DNA of 64,000 bases, taken from NCBI RefSeq assembly GCF_900114645.1, contig NZ_FOTR01000001.1, forward strand, positions 496,001 to 560,000. The letters run 5' to 3'. The notes below the pieces were generated by a model. It ran no database searches. It was given only the letters and a program-made list of their open reading frames with translations, and was not told the DNA's origin. Of this stretch, positions 36,166 through 44,912 are shown piece by piece. This DNA is from Gracilibacillus orientalis (GTDB taxonomy: Bacteria; Bacillota; Bacilli; Bacillales; Amphibacillaceae). Within the stretch, counting starts at the first letter, position 1, and each line of letters opens with the position of its first letter. A program made the translations under genes and the position numbers.

Positions 36166-36537
36166 TCAAGCCTCTTTTTTCAAAACACCGATTCCGTCTA
36201 ATATTACTTTGGCATCTTTGTTTAAGAAGTTTAACGCTTCCTTTTCCATAAAAAGATGAGGCTTTTCTTTAACGATTAACTTTATTCTTCTTACGTCAAA
36301 TTGTTCAGCGTAGTCATTGACTGTTCTAATCGAAGCTAACTCTTTTTTGTTTAAACTTCTATAGCCCGATTCCTGACATTTGATCATAAAACTCAAGAGC
36401 TCTCGGGCATTATGGTTTAACAAATGGCTTTTCTCTTTTAATAATTCGAGGTTTTCCTCTATATAATGTCTGGATGTCACTAAGTCAAGATTCGTTGTAG
36501 CATGGTTGATACTTTTTACTATTTCATTGGATTGCAT
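36166..36537 (-). CDS. Hypothetical helical cytoplasmic protein
   Basis: A 123-residue charged protein, mostly helical, without membrane segments (SNEIVKSINHATTNLDLVTSRHYIEENLELL; LNHNARELLSFM; AEQFDVRRIKLIVKEKPHLF; then KDAKVILDGIGVLKKEA). The ribosome site GGAGG precedes the ATG by five to six bases. The layout is reminiscent of small uncharacterised Bacillus proteins; I do not recognise a family. It has its own terminator and is probably transcribed alone, with no functional tie to the exporter genes upstream. Confidence 0.65.
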   Translation of the reverse strand: MQSNEIVKSINHATTNLDLVTSRHYIEENLELLKEKSHLLNHNARELLSFMIKCQESGYRSLNKKELASIRTVNDYAEQFDVRRIKLIVKEKPHLFMEKEALNFLNKDAKVILDGIGVLKKEA

Positions 36538-36648
36538 ATCAATCCTCCTGCTTTATATTAGTTCGGTATCCATATACTTACTATATCATATGAAGGTGTT
36601 TTTTACTCATTTATTGGTGAATTTTATCTAAATTTGTCGAAAAATGAG

Positions 36649-36963
36649 TTACCCTAGCAATTTTAATCCAATCACTGATAATATAATTAATGATAAAAAG
36701 AATATTCTCTTCGCACTTTTAGATTCATTGTAAAATAGAATTCCAATAATAGTTGCGCCTGCAGCCCCTATACCTGTCCATATGGCATACCCCATACTCA
36801 TTGGAATGACTTTTAAAGCAATTGACAAAAACAAAAAACTTATAGCAAAACTTATAATCATTGAACTAAATGCCATCTTCGTTTTTTGTCGATGCCACTG
36901 GTTCATCATCAACACTGCCAACATTTCAAATAATCCTGCAACAATTAAAACTATCCATGCCAT
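36649..36963 (-). CDS. ykkD: Small multidrug resistance (SMR) guanidinium exporter subunit YkkD
   Basis: A 104-residue four-helix SMR protein that closely matches B. subtilis YkkD as I recall it (AGLFEMLAVLMMNQW, MGYAIWTGIGAAGATIIGILFYNE, AKRIFFLSLIILSVIGLKLL). The essential membrane Glu13 is present. Together with the next gene it forms a paired SMR transporter that exports guanidinium (or carboxylated guanidine) in exchange for protons. Its ATG overlaps the stop of ykkC (TAATG). Control is through the guanidine-I riboswitch at 37531-37628. Confidence 0.92.
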   Translation of the reverse strand: MAWIVLIVAGLFEMLAVLMMNQWHRQKTKMAFSSMIISFAISFLFLSIALKVIPMSMGYAIWTGIGAAGATIIGILFYNESKSAKRIFFLSLIILSVIGLKLLG

Positions 36964-37298
36964 TACTTACTTTCCTCCTTTGGTGGTTCCGATGTCCATT
37001 TCAATCCAATGATTCCTGTTAATAACAGAAGTATAAGTGCTATTTTGGCTATACTTATTTCTTCATTAAAAAAGAAAACACCAAATACTACCGTACCAAC
37101 AGTACCTAAACCAACGAAAACAGCATAGACCGTCCCCACCGCAATTTTTTCTCCAGCCATAATTAGAAAATAGAAACTAATAAAAATAGCGATAATCGTA
37201 CCGATCCACTCTAAAACTTGATCAGCGTGCGTTAACCCAATTACCCATAATACTTCAAAAACAGTTGCGATGATGACTTTTAGCCATTCCTTCCACAT
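36963..37298 (-). CDS. ykkC: SMR guanidinium exporter subunit YkkC
   Basis: A 111-residue four-helix SMR protein with IIATVFEVLWVIGLTHAD (essential Glu14), VGTVYAVFVGLGTVGTVVFG and LTGIIGLKW, near-identical in layout to B. subtilis YkkC. The ATG at 37298 follows GGAGGAAGTAGGT, so the longer open frame to 37418, which reads into the riboswitch leader, is not used. It is the first gene of the two-gene exporter operon. Guanidinium export by Gdx-type SMR proteins behind a ykkC riboswitch is established knowledge. Confidence 0.93.
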   Translation of the reverse strand: MWKEWLKVIIATVFEVLWVIGLTHADQVLEWIGTIIAIFISFYFLIMAGEKIAVGTVYAVFVGLGTVGTVVFGVFFFNEEISIAKIALILLLLTGIIGLKWTSEPPKEESK

Positions 37299-37508
37299 AC
37301 CTACTTCCTCCTTACTTTTTTCATGAAAAACAAAACTAACGTTTATTCCAGATTTTTGTCCTTCATACGTTACATTTTTATAAAACGGGACTTCGTTATT
37401 CGACATTTTTGCCCACATTAATGGTGAGCGAAACTTATCAGGATGTTAATATCATCCCCCACTTTGCTTCTTTGATTTACTCGAACCTTGAAGTGGGAAC
37501 TATTAATG

Positions 37509-37545
37509 AAAAAAAAGCCTGGGAGAATGAATCTCCCAGGCTTTT
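37509..37545 (-). terminator. Riboswitch expression-platform terminator
   Basis: On the minus strand GCCTGGGAG pairs perfectly with CTCCCAGGC around ATTCATT-type loop bases and runs into seven or more Ts. Its 5' arm, GCCTGGGAG, is also the 3' end of the conserved aptamer, so ligand binding and termination are mutually exclusive. Confidence 0.93.
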
Positions 37546-37628
37546 ATCCTTCCGTGTCACAGCAAATAGTTACTGTGTGTTTTCTCTCGGACCAGTCCAA
37601 CATGCGTTGCGGAACCCTAGAAAACTGT
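37531..37628 (-). ncRNA. Guanidine-I (ykkC) riboswitch aptamer
   Basis: On the minus strand the ykkC consensus blocks appear in order: CTAGGGTTCCGC, then GGACTGGTCCGAGAGAAA, ACACAC...GTGACACGGA, and GGATAAAAGCCTGGGAGA. This is the guanidine-I class, which senses free guanidinium and turns the operon on by preventing termination. The genes below are exactly the known partners (ykkC and ykkD). Confidence 0.96.
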
Positions 37629-37646
37629 TACCGTATATCGTTGTTA

Positions 37647-37658
37647 CTTATTGTACCA
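37647..37658 (-). promoter_or_regulatory. Extended -10 promoter for the ykkC leader
   Basis: ATGGTACAATAA on the minus strand (TGn plus TACAAT) lies about 25 bases before the aptamer. No good -35 is seen. It is embedded in the last codons of the pectinase gene. Confidence 0.5.
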
Positions 37659-40600
37659 TTTTTTGCTTTCGTTTTCTAGAAAACCATAATAATCCGACAC
37701 CTAACATTAACAGTAGTCCACTTGCTAACAACCAATTAAAAATGTTTGTTGCAGTGTCTGGTAACCCAACACCGTTTGTTGATTCATCATTATCAGTTGC
37801 AACTTGTTCTCGTTCCTCTTCAGCAGCTAATACACCATAGGTTGAGAAGTGATTTACTGTTGCAGTCACAACACCTTCACTTACTTCACTGTCAATAAGC
37901 TCCCAACTATTATTTGCTTCATTATAATAGTAGATCGCTATATTTTCCGCATCTTCCTCATGACCCATTGTTAATTGAAAATCACCAGTATAGTCTTCAA
38001 AACCTTCAGGGAATGTAAATTCAAACGTATATACATCACCTTCTACTTTAAGTTCCCCTAAGTTTTGAGGCTGTGCTTCTTCGACAACTAAAGAAGTTCC
38101 CTCTGGTAAATCACTTGGTAAAGTCACTTTAGTTTGAGAATCAGCAATAGTGATTACCCAATCTGCAGCTACTTCTGTTTCTTCACCTAATTCGACTTCT
38201 ATTTCCTGCGTCTCATTACCGGACTCATTGTCATCTTCATTTTCACCTTCAGGGGTCTCAGTTTCTGGCTTATCACTGTCTTGTTCTCCATCAGACCCTT
38301 CTTCTGGTGAATCTTCATCATTATCATTACCTGGATTTTCTCCTTCTGGCTCTTCACCTGGATCCTCTTCAGGTTCTTCTTCTCCTGAATCCTCATCCGG
38401 ATCTTCATCTGGTTCCTCTACTGGATCTAACGCATATGGATCCCAGCCTTTTAATACGTTTTGTACGGTCCAATCGGCAGCCTCTTCATCTGTTAATTGG
38501 CGACGAGACTCATTGATTACTGCCCCTGGCCCTTCATTTTTATATTCGTATAAGCGTGCATCTTCAGGTTGTAGGCCACTCATCGATGTCCAGCCTTCTG
38601 GTTTGATATGCTCACCAAGTTTACTTTCCTTAATTACAACACTTCCAATTGCTTCCGAATTACCGCCAGCAGGCCATGGTCTTCCTAAATATACTGTTTC
38701 TGCAGGCGCATCACTTGTAAATTTACTGTCTAAAAATAACATGCCGTATTCTTCTGAAAGTAACGTACTTGCTGCCGTCACATAACCATTGTTAGAGTCT
38801 GATCCTCGGTCCAACGAATGAATAACGGCATCATCGATTACAACTCGTGCTCCACCAAAAATGAAATCTACATCACCTTCAATATAGACATCACCATAAT
38901 ATTGAGTACCTGAATGAGTGTATAGCGTATCTTGATTACCGATGAAACGGACATCATTGAAGTATTGACGATCACCGCTAGCATATACTGCTACAGCTTG
39001 TTGACCTTCGACATCAGCACTTTCATCAAATGAATTTTCCAATGTTAAATTTTCGATACGAAGATCATCTGCTCGTAAATAAACACTAGCACTACCACTT
39101 GTTCCCATCGTTCCACCTACACCATTATCACGGCCGGCATAATTATCATACGTAATAATCGTGTCTGTTTTACTTTCACCTAATAATGTAACAAAAGGTT
39201 TATTGTTTGGAATGGTGACAACTTCTTTATACGTACCATCTTTGACAAAAATGGTAACAGGATTACGGTTATTATCAGGAACAGCGTCAATAGCGGCTTG
39301 AACGGTATCATAATCGCCGGAGCCATCCTGTGCGACAACTAAATGACTTTCGATCTCATCCATCTGCTTGGTTTGTCCTTCCAACGCTTTGATATCACCT
39401 TGCGCTAATGTCTTACCATTGACATCAACAGAATCGTTACCTGTTACTCTAACAAATACTTTGTCCGTATAATCACCTGTCGTTTGCATGATTTCTAACA
39501 GCTGAGTTGCCCAGTGACCTCCCCAGGAATAGCCGTCTCTTCTTTCTGCTTCTATCTCCATAATGTCATGTTTAATCACACCATCACGGCCAGAGAAAAT
39601 CGGTTTATTCGTACCAATTTCATAGAAACGATACCAAGCAGTTGAATTCGAATCTTCTACAAAATATTCATTATTCGGATCACCGCTAACATATCTTGTG
39701 TTCTCCAATTTTGCTTCGTCAAACCATTCTAACGCTGCCAATACCGCTTGATTAATTTCCTCTGTCTGTGGACGAGTCATTAAATAACGAACAATCCCGA
39801 CTGACTCTGATCCTGAAATAGACGGATGCTCATAAGAACGCGCTTCTCTTGCTTCATACGTATAGGGATCATGTTGCGCACACCAAGCGGTTAATTTACC
39901 ATCCACTTCAATCTGTGCATTTAAAATGTAGTCAACTCCTAAATCAATTGACTCTTGCGATTTCGCAACATATTCTTCACTAAGAAGATCAGAATTAAAT
40001 GGATAACGTTGTTCTGCAACTAAATCCAATAGTTCCAATACATTAACCATCGCTTCATCATTAAAGGTTACATAATCAGAATAGTTGCCTCTCTCTGGAT
40101 AAACTTGTGCAAAACCTCCTGATTCATACTGCAGATCAAATAGGAAGTCCAATCCTTTTTCAATGCTTTCTTTATATGCTGGATCTTTCGTTTCCTGATA
40201 TACCTCTGCTAAAAATTGAAGCTCTGAAATGGTCGCATCATTGTCAATCGTACCTAATTCAACACCATCTTCTACCCACTCAGATCGTGATTCTTCACCA
40301 TCCCAAGGACGAGTATAAATATGTGGCCAGTTTTTCGTCCATCCACCGTGATCCATTTGCCATGTTAATAGATTATCTGCTTCTTCTATTGCATTATCCA
40401 AGTCACCGGAGAATCTTGTTTCTTCAGATTCTACTGGATACTCAGCATACTCATTCCACTCATCTAAACTGTGCATCACGATAACGGTTTGACCAAATTT
40501 ATTGGTACCTTTTGCTGCCTTATCAATATTTAAACTCGTAAACCCTGGTGATAATAGCTCCAATCTTCTTGTGGGAACTACTACCTCAAGGTCAGTAGGT

Positions 40601-43600
40601 GTAAATTCTTCAAAGTTTCCGTTTAATGTTACAGCAAGCAGATTATTTGAAACAGCATGTACACCAGCAACTTCAACTGTCTCACTTTCATTTTCTGCTT
40701 CTAGTAATGCTATTAATTCTCTTGCTTCATTCCAAGTTAATTGTTCACTTGAAGATTCAGCCGTTTGATCAGAAGCTGACTCTATAATTTGTACCGCTTC
40801 TTCACCAGTAATCGTTTCGTTCGGATTCAGATGATGATCACTTACTAAATGATCGGCATACCCTAGTTCTTGAGCAGCCTCAAGCACATAAGAATACCAT
40901 TCTTCAGTTGATGTTTCCCAAACAGTTTCCTTATCGGTCAAGCCTTTAAACTGTTCCTCTTGAACATAGCCTAAAGCTTGATTGACCAATGCGAAAAACT
41001 CAATTCTAGTAATTGCTTCGTCATTCGCTGGAAGTTCATTAACCACGATGCCTAATTCATTCAGTTTTTTCAATTCGACACCACTAACCACTTCTTCGAT
41101 ATCAGTGGCTTCGACATCAATTGGACCTTCGTTACCAGCTTCAGATTTATTATGCACACGCAGATGGTCAATGTTTGCTCCACCGCTTGATCCGACTCCA
41201 GTAGCTAGTATTGTATTTTCACCAGCTTCAAGCACTGTTTTCGTAGATGTATACTCCCAATTAGCCCAATCACCGGTTGAATCAAAAGCAAGCTCATCTT
41301 CTACAATCTCATTATTGACTTGAATTTCTGCTGGACGTTGATCTGTACCTCCATGCCCATATCGAAAGTCTAAGAAATATTCTCCTCCCACAGGAACATC
41401 TACAGTCCACTCCACCCAGCTTCCAGGAGCGTTAGGGCTGAAATCGATAAAACCATCTCCAGTAAATCCGGTGTGTTTATTGTCGATTATAACCGTATCT
41501 TCTTCTAATTCGGCATCTTCAGCTTCATATATTTCATCATATTCCATTAAAACTTGTAAGTGGTCAATGTTCGCTCCACCACTCGAACCAACTCCGGTGG
41601 CTCGAATAACATTTTCACCTGCTGATAATTGTGCTTTGGTTGCGGTGTACTCCCATCCAGCCCAATCACCAGTCGGGTCAAAAGATAATTCTTCTTCTTC
41701 TACTTCACCGTTCACTTCAATTTGGGCAGGGCGCCGATCCGTACCACCATGAGCATAACGGAAATCCAACGTATACTCACCATCTACAGGTACATTCACC
41801 ACCCATTCTATCCAGCCACCTGGCGCATTAGGGGCATAATCAACAAAACCTGTACCGGTAAATCCAGCATGCTTGTTATCGATAATCGCATCGCTAATTT
41901 CTGCATCCTCTGCTTCATAAATATCTCCGCCTGCTGGTTCTTCTGGTTTTTCAGGTTCTTCCGGTTCATTTGGCTCTTCTTCCTCTGGTTCTTGATACAG
42001 ATTACCTGATATTTTCAGGTCATCAATATAGTGGCCGTCTGTTCCACTATTAGGAGTAAAACTTTCCACAAAATTAACGTTTGTTGCCGATTCATTAAGA
42101 GCAGCTTCTTCATGAACTAACTCATCATCAATATAGACATTGGCATGCTGCGCGTCTAAATCAATTTCAACTGTTACCTTATACCAAGTTCCTTCTTCTA
42201 CTTCGACTAATGGATGGTAATTATCACCTGTACGGTAGGTAATAGAACCATCTTTTGTTTCAATAATGACCGGTGTACCGTCACCTTTAACTCGCATAAC
42301 TTTCGTCGAGCTCGTATAGCTTGGCTGCATAAATAACGTTTCAACCGTTACGACACCACTTAAATCTTCCACTGATTTACTTAGAATGACATTCGTCTCA
42401 TCACTTGTATCATCAAGAAAGGCGCTCTTATTAGCATCAGAAGGTTGATCTGCTACCGTTACAGTTCCTCCACCTTCTAATACGTCAACATTTGCCGGAG
42501 CGTCCCCTGTACCATCATCATTAAAATTTGCTTCAAAGCTAAATGACTCTTCTGTTGCTTCTTCCTCTTCTTCTACATCCTCCTGAGGATAGAAACCTGT
42601 TATATTCAGGTCATCAACATAGTGACCATCTTGCCCACTATTAGGTGTAAAACTTTCCACAAAGTTAACTTTTTCAGCAGGTTGATTAAGTTCCGCTTCT
42701 TCAAGCTCTAACTCATCATTGATATAAACATTCGCATGCTGTGCATCAAGATCTATTTCAACCTTCACTTTATGCCATGTTCCTTCTTCTACTTCGACTA
42801 ACGGTTCAAATTCACCGCCTGTTCGGTAAGAAATATAGCCATCATTGGTTTCAATGATAACCGGTGTACTATCACCCTTTATTCTCATGACTTTCGTTGA
42901 GCTAGTGTAGCTTGGCTGCATAAAGTTCATTTCAAGCGTTACCACACCATAAAGGTCATCCACCGATTTGCTTAACAGTACATTGGTATCGTCACTCTCA
43001 TCATCTAGAAATACACTTTTATTTTCTTCAGAGGGAACATCTGCTATTGTTGCGGTTCCTCCACTTTCTGATACCGTTACATCTGATGGTGCCTCTCCAA
43101 CAGCATCATCATTAAAATCTGTTCCAAAAGCAAAATCAGCTTCCGGCTCTTCTGGTGGAAGCTCCACTTCCTCTAGCTGTGAAATACGAAGATCATCAAT
43201 ATAATGTCCTAACGCTTTACTGCCAGGAGTAAATGATTCCATAAAATTGATTTTCGATGCATCCTCGTAAAATGCTTCCCCTTCAACTTTTAACTCTTCA
43301 TTAACATAGGCATCGACTGTATTGTTTGTTAAATCTACTTCGACTTTTATGTCGTACCATTCACCTTCTTGCACTTCTACTAAATTCTCATAAGAATCAT
43401 CACTGTTTCGATAACCGATAAACCCATCATTGGTTTCGATAATTACAGAGGTACCATCACCTTTGAGGCGCATGACCTTTGTTGAACTTGTATATTCTGG
43501 TTGCATAAATTTCATTTCGATTGTTACCTGATTTTCCAAGTCTTCCATTGATTTAGAGATTAATACATCATCACTGTCACTTGTGTCATTCAGAAAAACA

Positions 43601-43833
43601 CTTTTATTATCTGCATCAGGTAATTCTTCCACAGTTACTTCTCCACCATCTTCAGACACATCTAAATTTGCTGGTGCTTCACCTGTTACATCTTCATTAA
43701 AATCTTCCTCAAAAATAACAACGTTGTTAAAATCAGACTCAGCTTTTACCATTGTAACTGGCATCGTAGAAAATACAGTAGTGAACACTAACATAAAAAT
43801 GAGAACTACGTTGACTGTTCGTTTACCCTTCAT
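37648..43833 (-). CDS. Wall-anchored PL10 pectate lyase-CE8 pectin methylesterase megaprotein
   Basis: A 2061-residue protein. Signal peptide 1-31. Three LamG-like beta modules of about 190 residues follow (35-220, 233-412, 430-610), then two CBM35/CBM6-like modules (637-763, 768-893) and an SLH-like pair (about 905-1020). A small beta domain (1052-1128) precedes the PL10 pectate lyase (about 1130-1460: HGGWTKNWP, GTIDNDATISEL, SGGFAQVYP, VTFNDEAM) and the CE8 pectin methylesterase (about 1496-1795: GQQAVAV, NQDTLYTHSG, DVDFIFGGAR, YLGRPW). An acidic linker (1804-1880), a pre-anchor module (1880-2003), LPDTA (2024-2028), a membrane helix and a basic tail end the chain. It would de-esterify and cleave pectin at the surface. 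GGGAG precedes the ATG by eight bases. Confidence 0.93.
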   Translation of the reverse strand: MKGKRTVNVVLIFMLVFTTVFSTMPVTMVKAESDFNNVVIFEEDFNEDVTGEAPANLDVSEDGGEVTVEELPDADNKSVFLNDTSDSDDVLISKSMEDLENQVTIEMKFMQPEYTSSTKVMRLKGDGTSVIIETNDGFIGYRNSDDSYENLVEVQEGEWYDIKVEVDLTNNTVDAYVNEELKVEGEAFYEDASKINFMESFTPGSKALGHYIDDLRISQLEEVELPPEEPEADFAFGTDFNDDAVGEAPSDVTVSESGGTATIADVPSEENKSVFLDDESDDTNVLLSKSVDDLYGVVTLEMNFMQPSYTSSTKVMRIKGDSTPVIIETNDGYISYRTGGEFEPLVEVEEGTWHKVKVEIDLDAQHANVYINDELELEEAELNQPAEKVNFVESFTPNSGQDGHYVDDLNITGFYPQEDVEEEEEATEESFSFEANFNDDGTGDAPANVDVLEGGGTVTVADQPSDANKSAFLDDTSDETNVILSKSVEDLSGVVTVETLFMQPSYTSSTKVMRVKGDGTPVIIETKDGSITYRTGDNYHPLVEVEEGTWYKVTVEIDLDAQHANVYIDDELVHEEAALNESATNVNFVESFTPNSGTDGHYIDDLKISGNLYQEPEEEEPNEPEEPEKPEEPAGGDIYEAEDAEISDAIIDNKHAGFTGTGFVDYAPNAPGGWIEWVVNVPVDGEYTLDFRYAHGGTDRRPAQIEVNGEVEEEELSFDPTGDWAGWEYTATKAQLSAGENVIRATGVGSSGGANIDHLQVLMEYDEIYEAEDAELEEDTVIIDNKHTGFTGDGFIDFSPNAPGSWVEWTVDVPVGGEYFLDFRYGHGGTDQRPAEIQVNNEIVEDELAFDSTGDWANWEYTSTKTVLEAGENTILATGVGSSGGANIDHLRVHNKSEAGNEGPIDVEATDIEEVVSGVELKKLNELGIVVNELPANDEAITRIEFFALVNQALGYVQEEQFKGLTDKETVWETSTEEWYSYVLEAAQELGYADHLVSDHHLNPNETITGEEAVQIIESASDQTAESSSEQLTWNEARELIALLEAENESETVEVAGVHAVSNNLLAVTLNGNFEEFTPTDLEVVVPTRRLELLSPGFTSLNIDKAAKGTNKFGQTVIVMHSLDEWNEYAEYPVESEETRFSGDLDNAIEEADNLLTWQMDHGGWTKNWPHIYTRPWDGEESRSEWVEDGVELGTIDNDATISELQFLAEVYQETKDPAYKESIEKGLDFLFDLQYESGGFAQVYPERGNYSDYVTFNDEAMVNVLELLDLVAEQRYPFNSDLLSEEYVAKSQESIDLGVDYILNAQIEVDGKLTAWCAQHDPYTYEAREARSYEHPSISGSESVGIVRYLMTRPQTEEINQAVLAALEWFDEAKLENTRYVSGDPNNEYFVEDSNSTAWYRFYEIGTNKPIFSGRDGVIKHDIMEIEAERRDGYSWGGHWATQLLEIMQTTGDYTDKVFVRVTGNDSVDVNGKTLAQGDIKALEGQTKQMDEIESHLVVAQDGSGDYDTVQAAIDAVPDNNRNPVTIFVKDGTYKEVVTIPNNKPFVTLLGESKTDTIITYDNYAGRDNGVGGTMGTSGSASVYLRADDLRIENLTLENSFDESADVEGQQAVAVYASGDRQYFNDVRFIGNQDTLYTHSGTQYYGDVYIEGDVDFIFGGARVVIDDAVIHSLDRGSDSNNGYVTAASTLLSEEYGMLFLDSKFTSDAPAETVYLGRPWPAGGNSEAIGSVVIKESKLGEHIKPEGWTSMSGLQPEDARLYEYKNEGPGAVINESRRQLTDEEAADWTVQNVLKGWDPYALDPVEEPDEDPDEDSGEEEPEEDPGEEPEGENPGNDNDEDSPEEGSDGEQDSDKPETETPEGENEDDNESGNETQEIEVELGEETEVAADWVITIADSQTKVTLPSDLPEGTSLVVEEAQPQNLGELKVEGDVYTFEFTFPEGFEDYTGDFQLTMGHEEDAENIAIYYYNEANNSWELIDSEVSEGVVTATVNHFSTYGVLAAEEEREQVATDNDESTNGVGLPDTATNIFNWLLASGLLLMLGVGLLWFSRKRKQKMVQ

Positions 43834-43907
43834 TAGTTAATCTCCCTTCTCTTAATTAGTTAACATGAAAATCAGTATAGGAAATACAACGATCCCCTCC
43901 TTCTCTA

Positions 43908-44768
43908 TTAAGCTTGATTACGGTATTGCTTAGGAGTTTCATGTTGATATTTCTTAAAGCATCTAATAAAGTTAGATGCTGTTGAAAAACCAATTCGGAA
44001 AGCTATTTCTGCAATAGGCATGCTCGTTTCCACTAGTAATTTCTTTGCTTCATACATTCTTCTTTGCAAAATGTACTGATGGATAGTCACACCAAATTCT
44101 TTTTTAAAAAAATGACACAAATAATACTTGTTGAAGTGCAACTTTTCAGCAAGATCCTCTAACTGCCAATTGGTATTCCAAAGGCTATTAATTTCTTTTA
44201 AAATCCTTTCTTGTGTACGAACTGGGTTAGAGTTCGATATATGGAAAATGTGATCCATTGAAGTATGTATTGCTCGACTGAAAAAAAGTAATAATTCCGA
44301 TACATAAAGGATTAATGCATGTTGATGTTGCCATTTATCCGGGGACATATCTTCTTGTAATAGTTGTCGAATAATATGATAAAAATTTTCATATCCTCGT
44401 TCTTCTATTTGCAAAAAGAAATGTGGTGTAGGTTGTTGATCTAATAGACGTTTAAACTCTTGAAAAATAGGCTGTTCATAGCTAAATAAATCATCATGGA
44501 ACATAAGCATCACTCGATCATATGTCTGCTTATCTGGTAATCTCACTTTATGTAACTCTGAGCTATTAAACAAAAGCACGTGACCTTTCTTTAGATGAAA
44601 CACTTTTTCTTCAAAAATAAACTGTGCTTCCCCACTTCTCACCCAAACCATTTCATAGCCTCGGTGGGAGTGAAAGTCTTTTGGTGTTTTATTATCCATC
44701 TTATGTTGGATGGTGAATACAGGCACTTCCACTTGTTTTTTCTCAGAAACTAGTTTTTCTATTATCAC
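43908..44768 (-). CDS. AraC family regulator with cupin domain, next to the pectinase gene
   Basis: A 286-residue regulator: N-terminal cupin (FHSHRGYEMVWVRSGEAQFIFEE is its core, broken here by strands) and C-terminal AraC double helix-turn-helix (LEDLAEKLHFNKYYLCHFFKKE... and IAFRIGFSTASNFIRCFKKYQ). The start is taken as GTG at 44768 because AGGAGGAGGTGACAG lies directly before it; the ATG at 44804 falls inside a cre site and has no ribosome site. It lies 75 bases upstream of the pectinase gene on the same strand and probably regulates it in response to pectin-derived sugars. Confidence 0.88.
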   Translation of the reverse strand: MIIEKLVSEKKQVEVPVFTIQHKMDNKTPKDFHSHRGYEMVWVRSGEAQFIFEEKVFHLKKGHVLLFNSSELHKVRLPDKQTYDRVMLMFHDDLFSYEQPIFQEFKRLLDQQPTPHFFLQIEERGYENFYHIIRQLLQEDMSPDKWQHQHALILYVSELLLFFSRAIHTSMDHIFHISNSNPVRTQERILKEINSLWNTNWQLEDLAEKLHFNKYYLCHFFKKEFGVTIHQYILQRRMYEAKKLLVETSMPIAEIAFRIGFSTASNFIRCFKKYQHETPKQYRNQA

Positions 44769-44789
44769 CCTGTCACCTCCTCCTAAAAT

Positions 44790-44803
44790 AGAAAACGTTT
44801 TCA
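44790..44803. promoter_or_regulatory. CcpA cre site of the AraC gene
   Basis: AGAAAACGTTTTCA, a near-perfect palindrome (TGAAAACGTTTTCT on the other strand), matches the cre consensus in 13 of 14 positions. It lies about 20 bases before the chosen GTG start, within the likely leader, so CcpA would block transcription. Confidence 0.72.
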
Positions 44804-44879
44804 TTTTGTATTATAGCATAGTTTTCCTCATCTCTAATAACGAAATATTGTTGAAATAATATTCCTAGATTGCTATTTA

Positions 44880-44912
44880 AAGAATGGCTAGAAATACTTT
44901 CTAACCATTCTG
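44880..44912 (-). terminator. Terminator at the end of ydbT
   Basis: AGAATGG-TAGAAA pairs with TTTCTA-CCATTCT on the minus strand, with a short T-rich tail; it overlaps the last codons of ydbT. Confidence 0.65.

Larger units (their letters stand above)
37299..37647 (-). other. Riboswitch leader of ykkCD
   Basis: The 349 bases between the pectinase stop and ykkC hold an aptamer, a terminator and a downstream leader (37299-37508) without coding signals. The leader promoter overlaps the 3' end of the pectinase gene. Confidence 0.85.

Noticed and set aside
37298-37418. 40-residue N-terminal extension of YkkC
   Set aside because: The strong GGAGG site is before the internal ATG at 37298, and the extension reads through the riboswitch leader.
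38150-38785. 211-codon Ser/Pro-rich plus-strand frame
   Set aside because: It is the antisense of the acidic linker and CE8 end of the pectinase gene; no start signal.
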